Source: Prevotella sp. (lineage in GTDB: Bacteria; Bacteroidota; Bacteroidia; Bacteroidales; Bacteroidaceae). Taken from it: a stretch of DNA of 64,000 nucleotides. The translations under genes and the position numbers were made by a program. Location: positions 1 to 64,000 of the forward strand of contig JAFZSL010000046.1 of NCBI GenBank assembly GCA_017619375.1, written 5' to 3'. Shown in pieces: positions 42,164-50,377 of the stretch. The notes beneath the pieces are model-generated. The model was not told the origin of the DNA. It ran no database searches and saw only the letters and a program-made list of their open reading frames with translations. How positions within the stretch are numbered: position 1 is the first letter of the stretch; every line of letters starts with the position of its first letter.

Positions 42164-43954
42164 CTTATACCATTCCTTCAAGACATAGAAGGCACGTTTG
42201 CGTTTGCCTTGGTCGGAGACGAGCCCCTTGCGGTTGAAAAAATTCTGTATTTCAGGCAACGGACGCCTGGGCGAGCGGAAGTCCTTGAGCACCCATGGGC
42301 ATGTGCCAGCCAGTCCTTCCACCTTGCTGAGCATGGCAAGATTCTCTTGATATAGTTTTTCCTGGAACTCCTCCGTCCATCGTTGTCCAGCGTCGCCATG
42401 CAGGCCAGCCTTGGCCCCTCCTCCAAACTCACTGACAATGACTGGTTTCTCGTAAGGTATCTCCCATTTCATCTTGGAAGCATCGTTTACGTCACGATAC
42501 CACCCCACATATTGGTTGAAACTGACCACATCGACATACTTGTTCATATTGTCATTCAACCGGTTGACATAGTTGGATGCACCCGTCACCTCCATAGCCA
42601 TGGAAATAAGCCGTGTGTTGTCCATCTCCTTGGCGTGTGAGGCCAGTTTGCCAAGGAAAGCGTCTCTTGCAACGCTATGTGGTGTTTCGTTGGCCACCGA
42701 CCATATGATGACGGCTGCACGGTTTTTGTCACGACGTATCATATCACTCAATTGACGCTCCGCATTGGCGTAGGTGTCAGGGTTGTTCCACGAGATGGTC
42801 CAATAGACAGGAATCTCCGACCAAAGTAGGAAGCCTTGCTTTTCCGCCTCGCGCACTGCATGTTCGTTGTGTGGGTAATGGGCAAGTCGGATGAAATTGC
42901 AACCCAAGTCCCGCGCCCACGCCAACAAAGTATCGGCATCTTCTGCGCTGTTGCACCTTCTGTTTGTGTAGGCTGTCTCTTCATGGGAACAGACGCCACG
43001 GAGGAAAATGGGTTTGCCGTTGAGGAGCAATTGCCTACCTCGGGTCTCTATGGTGCGGAAGCCTATCTCGTCGGCGATGCACTCCTCTCCCCTGGCTATT
43101 TCCACCTTATACAACTTAGGAGTCTCAGGCGACCATAACTGTGGTTTCGCCTTGATATCTATTTCCGCCGACCCAGTCTCGTCTGTGGCGACAGTCTTCT
43201 TCACCTTCAGTTCGGGTATTGACAGCGTTACCTGCTCCCCACCCTTGGGCTGGTTGAGTTTCACCTTGAAATTCAACAGTTTGTCATTCCCCTTGACCAA
43301 TTGCAAGGAATAGTCATCGACATAGGTGTCATCGACGGAAAGCAGCAGCACGTCGCGGGTGATGCCTCCATAATTCCACCAATCGAAAATGAGCGTCGGC
43401 ACATTGTTGACATGCCGCTTGTTGTCGATTTTCAAGATGACGAAATTGCTGCCATCCATCACCAAGTCGGTCACATCATAGCAGAAGGGCGTGAAACCTC
43501 CAACATGCCTTCCTGCTTGTATGCCATTGACATAGACGATGGCTTCATAATTGACAGCCCCGAAATAGAGCAATGCACGTTTCCCGGCCTGTGTCCTGTA
43601 TTGGAAGTCGCGTTTCATCCACACCGTGCCCTCATAGAAAAAGAGTTTCTCTTCTTGCGTGTTCCAGTCACCCGGAACATGCATTGCCGGTGAAGCATCG
43701 AAGTCGTACTCCACCAAGTCCGAGGGTTTCTGAGGCTTGGCATTGCGGAAAAATCCCCATGGCGTGTGATTCATACGATAGTCATAATAGCCTTGCTCTT
43801 GCACGTCAACAATATAGTTCCACTCGCCATTGAGGGATACGTATTGCCTTCCATAAACATTCTGTGGTGCAGGCACTTCCGTTTGGGCGAGAATCTTGAC
43901 AGAAAGGAGACAGAGCAAAGCCCCCGTCAAAGCAATCCTTGTTTTTTTCGTCAT
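42143..43954 (-). CDS. GH2 enzyme with beta-glucuronidase motif (secreted)
   Basis: A 603-residue secreted GH2 enzyme. Signal peptide 1-23; sugar-binding jelly roll (about 30-195); Ig-like domain (about 200-300); TIM barrel (about 305-595). The acid/base is in 'IIWSVANETP' and the nucleophile in 'PVIVSEFGGGAKAG'. After the nucleophile comes 'NFFNRKGLVSDQGKRK', whose N-x-K matches the motif that contacts the carboxylate in beta-glucuronidases, so glucuronidase is preferred over galactosidase. 'WVLKDFRSPRR' is also typical of that branch. It is transcribed alone from a consensus promoter. Released glucuronate might be taken up by the ExuT-like protein encoded at 27566-29038. Confidence 0.85.
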   Translation of the reverse strand: MTKKTRIALTGALLCLLSVKILAQTEVPAPQNVYGRQYVSLNGEWNYIVDVQEQGYYDYRMNHTPWGFFRNAKPQKPSDLVEYDFDASPAMHVPGDWNTQEEKLFFYEGTVWMKRDFQYRTQAGKRALLYFGAVNYEAIVYVNGIQAGRHVGGFTPFCYDVTDLVMDGSNFVILKIDNKRHVNNVPTLIFDWWNYGGITRDVLLLSVDDTYVDDYSLQLVKGNDKLLNFKVKLNQPKGGEQVTLSIPELKVKKTVATDETGSAEIDIKAKPQLWSPETPKLYKVEIARGEECIADEIGFRTIETRGRQLLLNGKPIFLRGVCSHEETAYTNRRCNSAEDADTLLAWARDLGCNFIRLAHYPHNEHAVREAEKQGFLLWSEIPVYWTISWNNPDTYANAERQLSDMIRRDKNRAAVIIWSVANETPHSVARDAFLGKLASHAKEMDNTRLISMAMEVTGASNYVNRLNDNMNKYVDVVSFNQYVGWYRDVNDASKMKWEIPYEKPVIVSEFGGGAKAGLHGDAGQRWTEEFQEKLYQENLAMLSKVEGLAGTCPWVLKDFRSPRRPLPEIQNFFNRKGLVSDQGKRKRAFYVLKEWYKQLRINN

Positions 43955-44065
43955 CGTATTTGGTATTATAGGTTAATAACTGGCATTGTCATAGCGGAAA
44001 TATTCAATCACCTTGTCGAACGACAAGAAACATCACATTGATTCCGTCCAGATAAAAAAGCCCTA

Positions 44066-44096
44066 CAAAGATAATGAATGTAGAGGTGAAAACAAA
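44066..44096 (-). promoter_or_regulatory. Promoter of the GH2 gene
   Basis: On the minus strand TTTG (44093-44096) and TATCTTTG (44066-44073) have a 19-nt spacer; the start at 43954 is about 110 nt downstream, leaving a long leader. Confidence 0.78.
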
Positions 44097-44252
44097 ACGA
44101 AATACGAAGTTTTTGTTTTCTACGTATCGATGGCAAAAAAATGAACAACAGTAGATATTGCCATCAAATTACATCGAAGAGACATGCCGTCTGACAGACG
44201 ACTTGAAAAAAACTTTGACACAATTCGTGCGGCAAGGCAGGAAATGAGATAA

Positions 44253-44281
44253 GGGCTCGACGCTGTCACAGCGTCGAGCCC
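44253..44281 (-). terminator. Probable terminator of glnN
   Basis: GGGCTCGACGCTG (44253-44265) pairs perfectly with CAGCGTCGAGCCC (44269-44281) around a TCA loop. It lies 104 bp beyond the glnN stop codon. The T-tract is weak on the minus strand, so termination is inferred from stem strength. Confidence 0.6.
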
Positions 44282-44384
44282 CTTGCAAACTTCAAACAAT
44301 CTAAAGGATGATTGCAGTTTTTCTGCGATCACAGAGTATCATTCTGATTTTTTGTTTTTAGTCCAAAAATTCCTTTTTCCTTAC

Positions 44385-46601
44385 TCATCGGATGAAGAGC
44401 AGTTCACGATATTTCGGCAACGGCCAGAGGCTATCGTCGACGATGAGTTCCAACTTGTCGATCTGGTATCTAATTTCATCAAGTTTAGGTTCCACTATAT
44501 CGTGATATGAGATGGCCTTCTTGTGCTCATCACCAATCTTGTTGGCTTCCTTCCTGGCATTGACCAGTTCATCCACCATCCTCTCGATATTGCTTATGCG
44601 TTCAGCAATCTCCTCGATGATCTGCTTGTTTCGTGCAGAGAGTTTGTCGGCGACATCCTTGGGGAAGACCGTGGTCATATTGCCAACGTTTGTGAGCAAC
44701 TGACTCTGATAATGCGTTGCCACGGGGATGATATGGTTCATCGAGATGTCCCCCAGCACACGTGCCTCAATTTGAATCTTCTTCGTATAGGTCTCCCATT
44801 TCACCTCGTTGCGAGCCTCCAATTCTTTCTTGGTCATCACGCCAAGGCTCTCGAACATCTGTATGCTCTCGGGTGCCAGGTAACGTTCGAAGATGACAGG
44901 ACACGATTTCTCCACGTCGAGGCCTCGACGAGTGGCTTCCTCCACCCATTCGTCAGAATAGCCGTTGCCATCGAAACGGATGGGTTTGCAGGTCTTGATG
45001 TCCTCACGCAACACGTCGATGATGGCATGGAAGACACCACTATGGCCCGTTCCCTCATATTTCTTGGCATATTCGGGTATGAGTGCGTCGACCCTTTTCT
45101 TGAATGAGACGAGAGCCTCGGCGACAGCACTGTTCAAGGCAATCATTGCACTGGCGCAGTTGGCTTCGCTGCCCACAGCCCTGAACTCGAAGCGGTTGCC
45201 CGTGAAGGCAAATGGCGATGTGCGGTTGCGGTCGGTATTGTCAATCAACAATTCCGGGATTTCGGGGATGTCCATCTTCATGCCCTGCTTGCCGTTCATC
45301 GAGAAGATGTTGTCCTTGTCAGCCTTTTCAATATGGTCGAGCAATTCGGTCAATTGTTTTCCAAGGAAAGAAGAGATGATGGCAGGTGGAGCCTCGTTGG
45401 CGCCCAGGCGGTGTGCGTTGGATGCGCTCATGATCGAGGCCTTCAACAGTCCGTTGTGGCGATAGACGCCCATCAGAGTCTCGACAATGAACGTTGCGAA
45501 TCGCAGGTTCTGTTCCGGGGTTTTACCTGGAGCATGGAGCAACACCCCCGTGTCGGTGCTCAGCGACCAGTTGTTGTGCTTGCCACTACCGTTGATGCCG
45601 GCAAAGGGCTTTTCATGCAACAACACGCGGAATCCATGCTTGCGTGCCACGCGTTTCATCACCGACATCAGCAGCATGTTATGGTCCACAGCCAGGTTGG
45701 TGTCCTCGAAGATAGGAGCCACCTCGAACTGGTTGGGAGCCACCTCGTTGTGACGTGTCTTGCAAGGGATGCCCAACTCCAACGCCTGGATCTCCATGTC
45801 TCGCATGAAGGCAGCCACCCTTTCTGGGATGGAGCCAAAATAATGGTCGTCCATCTGCTGGTTTTTGGCTGAATCATGTCCCATCAGCGTTCGCCCGGTG
45901 AGCAGCAAGTCAGGTCGAGCGGCATACAACCCCTCGTCCACCAAGAAATATTCCTGTTCCCATCCGAGATTGGAAGTGACTTTCTTCACTTCCGGGTCGA
46001 AATAGTGACACACCTCCGTAGCCGCCACGTTCACGGCCTTCAGCGCCCTCAGCAATGGAGCCTTGTAGTCGAGAGCCTCTCCACTATACGAGATGAATAC
46101 GGTGGGGATGCACAAGGTGTCATCAATGATGAACACAGGCGACGTTGGATCCCATGCGGAATATCCACGAGCCTCAAATGTGGAACGAATGCCGCCGCTT
46201 GGGAACGAGCTTGCATCAGGCTCCTGCTGTACCAGCAGTTTGCCGCTGAACTCCTCTATCATGCCACCTTTCCCGTCGTGCTCGATAAAAGAGTCGTGCT
46301 TCTCGGCGGTGCCCTCCGTCAGCGGCTGGAACCAGTGCGTATAGTGCGTCACGCCCTGTTCCTTTGCCCACTGCATCATGCCCGCAGCCACATGGTCGGC
46401 GACATGGCGGTCAAGCCTTGCTCCATTGTCAATCACGTCGATCATCTGCTCGTAGACATCCTTCGGCAGATACTTGTACATTTTCTCACGGTTAAAGACC
46501 TTTCGTCCGAAATACTCGTAGGGTCTCTCACTTGGTGCTTTCACGTCGAGTGGCTTCTTCTTGAACGCCTCACCGACAACTTGAAATCTTAATGTTTCCA
46601 T
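44385..46601 (-). CDS. glnN: Type III glutamine synthetase (GlnN)
   Basis: A 738-residue GS-III, the large hexameric-ring form of glutamine synthetase common in Bacteroidetes, which joins ammonia to glutamate using ATP. The N-terminal family block 'RFQVVGEAFKKKPLDVKAPSERP' is split by a few family-specific residues; 'THYTHWFQPLTEGTAEKHDSF' and 'GGIRSTFEARGYSAWDPTSP' are hallmarks, and the catalytic core includes 'GINGSGKHNNWSLSTDTG' and 'NRTSPFAFTGNRFEFRAVGS'. The last 90 residues are helical. It is the distal gene of the gltB-gltD-dapF-dapL-glnN run, after a 197-bp gap that may hold its own regulation. Confidence 0.95.
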   Translation of the reverse strand: METLRFQVVGEAFKKKPLDVKAPSERPYEYFGRKVFNREKMYKYLPKDVYEQMIDVIDNGARLDRHVADHVAAGMMQWAKEQGVTHYTHWFQPLTEGTAEKHDSFIEHDGKGGMIEEFSGKLLVQQEPDASSFPSGGIRSTFEARGYSAWDPTSPVFIIDDTLCIPTVFISYSGEALDYKAPLLRALKAVNVAATEVCHYFDPEVKKVTSNLGWEQEYFLVDEGLYAARPDLLLTGRTLMGHDSAKNQQMDDHYFGSIPERVAAFMRDMEIQALELGIPCKTRHNEVAPNQFEVAPIFEDTNLAVDHNMLLMSVMKRVARKHGFRVLLHEKPFAGINGSGKHNNWSLSTDTGVLLHAPGKTPEQNLRFATFIVETLMGVYRHNGLLKASIMSASNAHRLGANEAPPAIISSFLGKQLTELLDHIEKADKDNIFSMNGKQGMKMDIPEIPELLIDNTDRNRTSPFAFTGNRFEFRAVGSEANCASAMIALNSAVAEALVSFKKRVDALIPEYAKKYEGTGHSGVFHAIIDVLREDIKTCKPIRFDGNGYSDEWVEEATRRGLDVEKSCPVIFERYLAPESIQMFESLGVMTKKELEARNEVKWETYTKKIQIEARVLGDISMNHIIPVATHYQSQLLTNVGNMTTVFPKDVADKLSARNKQIIEEIAERISNIERMVDELVNARKEANKIGDEHKKAISYHDIVEPKLDEIRYQIDKLELIVDDSLWPLPKYRELLFIR

Positions 46602-46646
46602 AATCTTATAATATTAATACACAAGTTTCGCTTTCGCTCAACTATA

Positions 46647-46785
46647 AGGAGTTAAAAGGGAGTTAATAAGGAGTTAAAAGGACGTATGCTAACTTTTACC
46701 GTCTTTTGGGAGGAAATGATGTACACCATACTTCTTACCCCTCTCCTCACGTTTCATTTCCCTTATTTCCGAAAGTTGAGACATT
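46647..46785. repeat. Intergenic repeat element A (dapL-glnN gap)
   Basis: Three degenerate GGAGTTAA units at about 10-11 bp spacing (46648-46679) lead into GGACGTATGCTAACTTTTAC (46680-46699) and, further on, CGAAAGTTGAG near the dapL stop. The same order of parts occurs in the gltB-gltD gap (50308-50377), with about four of five bases identical over 37 nt. Confidence 0.6.
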
Positions 46786-46798
46786 ATTAACAATGATG

Positions 46799-48034
46799 TT
46801 ATTTGTTTGTCCATGTTTCTATTCTACGCAATGCTTCTTCAGTAGCCTCATGACTACCAAAGGCAGTGAAGCGGACGTACCCCTCGCCAGAAGGACCAAA
46901 GCCGACACCAGGCGTGCAGACGACGTTGGCGCCATAGAGCAATTCCTCAAAGAATTTCCACGAGCTGGCACCACCTGGAGTTTTCATCCATATATAGGGG
47001 GCATTCTCACCTCCATAACACTCGTAACCGAGACTGCGCAGTGATTGAAGCATCTTGCTGGCATTTTCCATATAATAGTCGATGGTCTGCCTTATCTGTT
47101 GCCTGCCTTCCGGTGTATAGATAGCCTCGGCGGCTCTTTGCGAGATGTAGCTTGTGCCGTTGAACTTTGTACATTGACGCCGCAGCCAAAGTTGGTTGAG
47201 AGGAATACGCTCTCCTTCAAAAGTGGCTACGGTCACGTCCTTAGGCACGATGGTGTATCCGCATCGAACGCCGGTAAACCCCGCAGTCTTGGAATAGGAA
47301 TGGAACTCTACAGCACATTTCCTCGCCCCACGTATCTCGTAAATGCTATGAGGTATTTCCGGGTCGCGGATGTATGCTTGATATGCAGCATCATACATGA
47401 TGAGTGCATCGTTCCTCAAGGCATAGTTCACCCATTTGCGCAGTTCCTTCTTCGTAATGACCGCCCCGGTGGGATTGTTGGGGTAGCAGAGGTATATGAC
47501 ATCCATATGTCGTCCCTTCGGAATCTCCGGGACGAAGGCATTCTCAGCCGTGCAAGGCATGTATACCACGCTGGACCAGCGTCCGTTCTCGAAAATGCCA
47601 CAGCGCCCTATCATCACGTTCGAGTCAATATAGACAGGGTATATGGGATCTGTCACGCCGATGAAGTTGTCCCAATGCAGCAGTTCCTGGAAATTTCCGG
47701 TATCTGATTTCGCACCGTCGTTGATGAAAATCTCGTCCATGTCGAGATGTATGCCACGAGGTAGGAAATCGTTTTTCAATATAGCGCTTCTCAGGAAGTC
47801 ATATCCTTGTTCTGGACCATACCCGCGAAAGCCAGACTTGGTGGCCATTTCTTCCGTGGCCTTGTGCATGGCTTCTATGACAGCAGGGCAAAGCGGCTGG
47901 GTGACATCACCTATTCCAAGGGAGATGATGTCTGCCTTTGGGTGCATCACCTTGAAAGCATTGACCTTCTTTGCAATGTCGGCGAACAAGTAGTTGTTCT
48001 GTAGGTTCAGGAAATGTATGTTTACTAAAGCCAT
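46799..48034 (-). CDS. dapL: LL-diaminopimelate aminotransferase
   Basis: A 411-residue PLP enzyme that converts tetrahydrodipicolinate directly to LL-diaminopimelate, using glutamate as the amino donor, for lysine and peptidoglycan. Family blocks: 'SLGIGDVTQPLCPAVIEAM', 'GYGPEQGYDFLRSAI', 'YLCYPNNPTGAVIT', and the cofactor lysine in 'SYSKTAGFTGVRCGYT'. Length fits the family. It is followed by the repeat element at 46647-46785 and preceded by the 7-bp array at 48042-48086. Placing it in the glt run joins glutamate supply to a glutamate-dependent transamination. Confidence 0.95.
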   Translation of the reverse strand: MALVNIHFLNLQNNYLFADIAKKVNAFKVMHPKADIISLGIGDVTQPLCPAVIEAMHKATEEMATKSGFRGYGPEQGYDFLRSAILKNDFLPRGIHLDMDEIFINDGAKSDTGNFQELLHWDNFIGVTDPIYPVYIDSNVMIGRCGIFENGRWSSVVYMPCTAENAFVPEIPKGRHMDVIYLCYPNNPTGAVITKKELRKWVNYALRNDALIMYDAAYQAYIRDPEIPHSIYEIRGARKCAVEFHSYSKTAGFTGVRCGYTIVPKDVTVATFEGERIPLNQLWLRRQCTKFNGTSYISQRAAEAIYTPEGRQQIRQTIDYYMENASKMLQSLRSLGYECYGGENAPYIWMKTPGGASSWKFFEELLYGANVVCTPGVGFGPSGEGYVRFTAFGSHEATEEALRRIETWTNK

Positions 48035-48041
48035 CTTTTAT

Positions 48042-48086
48042 ATTGAAGATTGAAGATTGAAAATTGAAAATTGAGGATTGAAAATT
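48042..48086. repeat. 7-bp tandem repeat between dapF and dapL
   Basis: Six units of ATTGARR (ATTGAAG twice, ATTGAAA twice, ATTGAGG, ATTGAAA) plus ATT fill almost the whole gap and run up to the dapF stop codon at 48085-48087. Period 7 differs from the 9-bp arrays elsewhere. Confidence 0.85.
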
Positions 48087-48942
48087 AGATTTCGATTTCA
48101 CCATCATATACAAATGCTGCCGGCCCGGTCATATAGACGTGGTTGTCAGACTCGCGCCACTCGATGTCGATGCAGCCTCCATCCATGACGATTCGGGAGA
48201 GCCTTCCGGCATAGCCGTTAAGTGCAGCGGCTACGGCCGTGGCACACGCACCCGTTCCGCAAGCCAATGTGATTCCGCTCCCGCGCTCCCAAACACGAGT
48301 GCGGATGACGGTCTTCTCTCCCACCCCTTCCTTTTGGGCATCAGAGCTATCTTTCGCTTCTTTTTTGTCTGTTTCCACACAGGCAAACTCTATGTTGCAT
48401 CGCTGTGGAAAAGCGGGACGATATTCCATCACCCGCCCTTTGTCCTCCACCTGGTCCACATCGTCGGTGAAAACCACGAAATGCGGATTGCCCATGGAGA
48501 TAAACGTTCCCTCACATAGTTCCGGGTCTGGGACAAAAAGACTGTTGTCCTCAAACAACGGCTCGCCCATATCCACGGTGACACTTTTCACCATATCATT
48601 TTCAACTTGCAGACAAAGGTTCTTCACGCCCGAGAGCGTGAGGAGACGAATCACCTTCCTCGATGTCAGGCCTCGTTCGTAAAGGTACTTGCCTATGCAA
48701 CGCGAGGCATTGCCGCACATCATCGCCTCTGAGCCGTCGGCATTGAAAATACGCATGGAGAAGTCAGCTTCCGGCACGGGTGATGCGTCGATGAGCACCA
48801 AGCCGTCGGATCCGACGCCCTTGTGACGGTCGCTCCATGCTATGGCCGCGGCCGACGGGTCGGGAATATCGTTGTGCATGGCATCGACGTAGATATAGTC
48901 GTTGCCGCAGCCGTGCATCTTGGTAAAGGCGATCTTGTTCAT
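48085..48942 (-). CDS. dapF: Diaminopimelate epimerase
   Basis: A 285-residue cofactor-free epimerase converting LL- to meso-diaminopimelate. The two catalytic cysteines are in '[13 protein letters not shown]' and '[14 protein letters not shown]'; the opening '[16 protein letters not shown]' is typical. A short charged insertion ('[15 protein letters not shown]', near residue 200) interrupts the region between the two lobes and is probably a surface loop. Its start overlaps the gltD stop codon by 4 bp (ATGA), and dapL follows after the 7-bp repeat array. Together dapF and dapL give the last two steps from tetrahydrodipicolinate to meso-DAP. Confidence 0.95.
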   Translation of the reverse strand: MNKIAFTKMHGCGNDYIYVDAMHNDIPDPSAAAIAWSDRHKGVGSDGLVLIDASPVPEADFSMRIFNADGSEAMMCGNASRCIGKYLYERGLTSRKVIRLLTLSGVKNLCLQVENDMVKSVTVDMGEPLFEDNSLFVPDPELCEGTFISMGNPHFVVFTDDVDQVEDKGRVMEYRPAFPQRCNIEFACVETDKKEAKDSSDAQKEGVGEKTVIRTRVWERGSGITLACGTGACATAVAAALNGYAGRLSRIVMDGGCIDIEWRESDNHVYMTGPAAFVYDGEIEI

Positions 48943-50285
48943 TTTGCAAGGTATTGGTTCACTTTGACTGCCGTCAGACGTCCAGAGGCAAGAGCCCTGA
49001 CCACGAGGGACGCCCCATTGGCTGCATCACCACAAACGAAGACATTGTCAGAGTATTGCGGATGATCGGGTTTGAGGAATCCCATGGCCAGCAACACCAG
49101 TTCCGCCTTGATGACCTCCGGCTCTCCCTTTTCTACCATCAAGGGGCGTCCTCCTTCAGGATTGGGTTTCCAATCGATTTCCTGGACACGCACGCCTGAG
49201 AGTTTGCCATTTTCACCCAAGAATTCAAGCGTGTTGATATTCCATCGGCGAGTGCACCCCTCTTCATGGCTGCTGGTCGTCTTCAATGTGCGTGGCCAAT
49301 TAGGCCACGGGTTCTGTGGATCCACCGGTCCTTCCACGGGTTTTGGCATGATTTCTATCTGAGTCACGCTCTTGCACCCTTGCCGGTGAGCAGTGCCGAT
49401 ACAGTCGCTTCCCGTGTCGCCACCACCTATGACGAGCACGTTCTTTCCTTTGGCGGTGACACGCTCTTCTTTAGAAAACTCCATACCTGCAAGCACCCGA
49501 TTCTGCTGACTCAGCATCTCCAGAGCGAAATGCACGCCTTTCAATTCTCGTCCAGGAACTTTCAGGTCACGTGCTGTCGGAGTGCCCGTTGCAACGACAA
49601 CGGCATCATATTCATCAAACAATGGACATTGAGAATCGAGCACGACATCCTCACCATACCGAAACTCTATTCCCTCCTGTTCCATCAGTCGAAGCCGGCG
49701 GTCGATGATGGCCTTGTTGAGTTTGAAGTTGGGAATTCCGTAGCGTAGAAGACCGCCGGCAGACTCATTTTTCTCAAAGACGGTGACGGCATACCCCATT
49801 TGATTGAGGTCGTTGGCAGCAGCCAGGCCAGAAGGTCCTGAACCGATGACCGCCACTCGTTTTCCATTTCTTTTTGGTATTCTTGGCTGAATGTATCCCT
49901 CTCGGAAAGAAGCCTCTATGATGGCACATTCATTTTCGCGGTTGGTTGTTGGCTCGTGGTTGTAGTGATTGAGCACACAGGCTTTCTCACAAAGTGCAGG
50001 GCAGATGCGGCCGGTGAATTCAGGGAAAGGATTGGTGCTGGAGAGCAGAGCATAAGCCTGTTCCCAATCACCTTTCGCCAGCGCTTCGTTCCATTCCGGA
50101 GCCTTGTTGCCCAACGGGCAAGCCCAATGGCAGAAAGGCACCCCACAGTCCATGCACCGTGAAGCCTGCATTTTGCGTTCGCGAGTGCTGAGTGTCTGCT
50201 CCACCTCGCCGAAGTCGTGGATTCTATCATGAATCGGACGGTATCCCGCCTCTTGGCGGTGTATCTCTAAAAAAGCCTTCATCAT
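48939..50285 (-). CDS. gltD: Glutamate synthase small subunit (GltD)
   Basis: A 448-residue FAD and Fe-S subunit that passes electrons from NADPH to GltB. N-terminal cysteine clusters '[17 protein letters not shown]' and '[10 protein letters not shown]' hold the [4Fe-4S] sites. '[19 protein letters not shown]' is the FAD-binding Rossmann motif and '[19 protein letters not shown]' the NADPH-binding one; '[19 protein letters not shown]' is the C-terminal FAD block. It lies 92 bp after gltB, a gap filled by intergenic element A, and overlaps dapF by 4 bp. Confidence 0.96.
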   Translation of the reverse strand: MMKAFLEIHRQEAGYRPIHDRIHDFGEVEQTLSTRERKMQASRCMDCGVPFCHWACPLGNKAPEWNEALAKGDWEQAYALLSSTNPFPEFTGRICPALCEKACVLNHYNHEPTTNRENECAIIEASFREGYIQPRIPKRNGKRVAVIGSGPSGLAAANDLNQMGYAVTVFEKNESAGGLLRYGIPNFKLNKAIIDRRLRLMEQEGIEFRYGEDVVLDSQCPLFDEYDAVVVATGTPTARDLKVPGRELKGVHFALEMLSQQNRVLAGMEFSKEERVTAKGKNVLVIGGGDTGSDCIGTAHRQGCKSVTQIEIMPKPVEGPVDPQNPWPNWPRTLKTTSSHEEGCTRRWNINTLEFLGENGKLSGVRVQEIDWKPNPEGGRPLMVEKGEPEVIKAELVLLAMGFLKPDHPQYSDNVFVCGDAANGASLVVRALASGRLTAVKVNQYLAK

Positions 50286-50307
50286 TTTATTTTGATAATT
50301 ATTATTC

Positions 50308-50377
50308 TGGAGTTAAAGGGGAGTTAAAGGGACATATGTTCACTTTTCCCTACTTTCGAAGGAAAACGAAAGTTGAA
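50308..50377. repeat. Intergenic repeat element A (gltB-gltD gap)
   Basis: GGAGTTAAAG and GGGAGTTAAAG units lead into GGACATATGTTCACTTTTCC and then CGAAAGTTGAATC next to the gltB stop. It aligns with the element in the dapL-glnN gap (46647-46785). Confidence 0.6.

Larger units (their letters stand above)
43955..44384. other. 430-bp gap between GH2 and glnN: promoter and terminator only
   Basis: Contains the GH2 promoter (44066-44096) and a strong hairpin (44253-44281) past glnN. The remaining sequence is AT-rich with no frame that looks like a protein and no recognised RNA. Confidence 0.65.
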
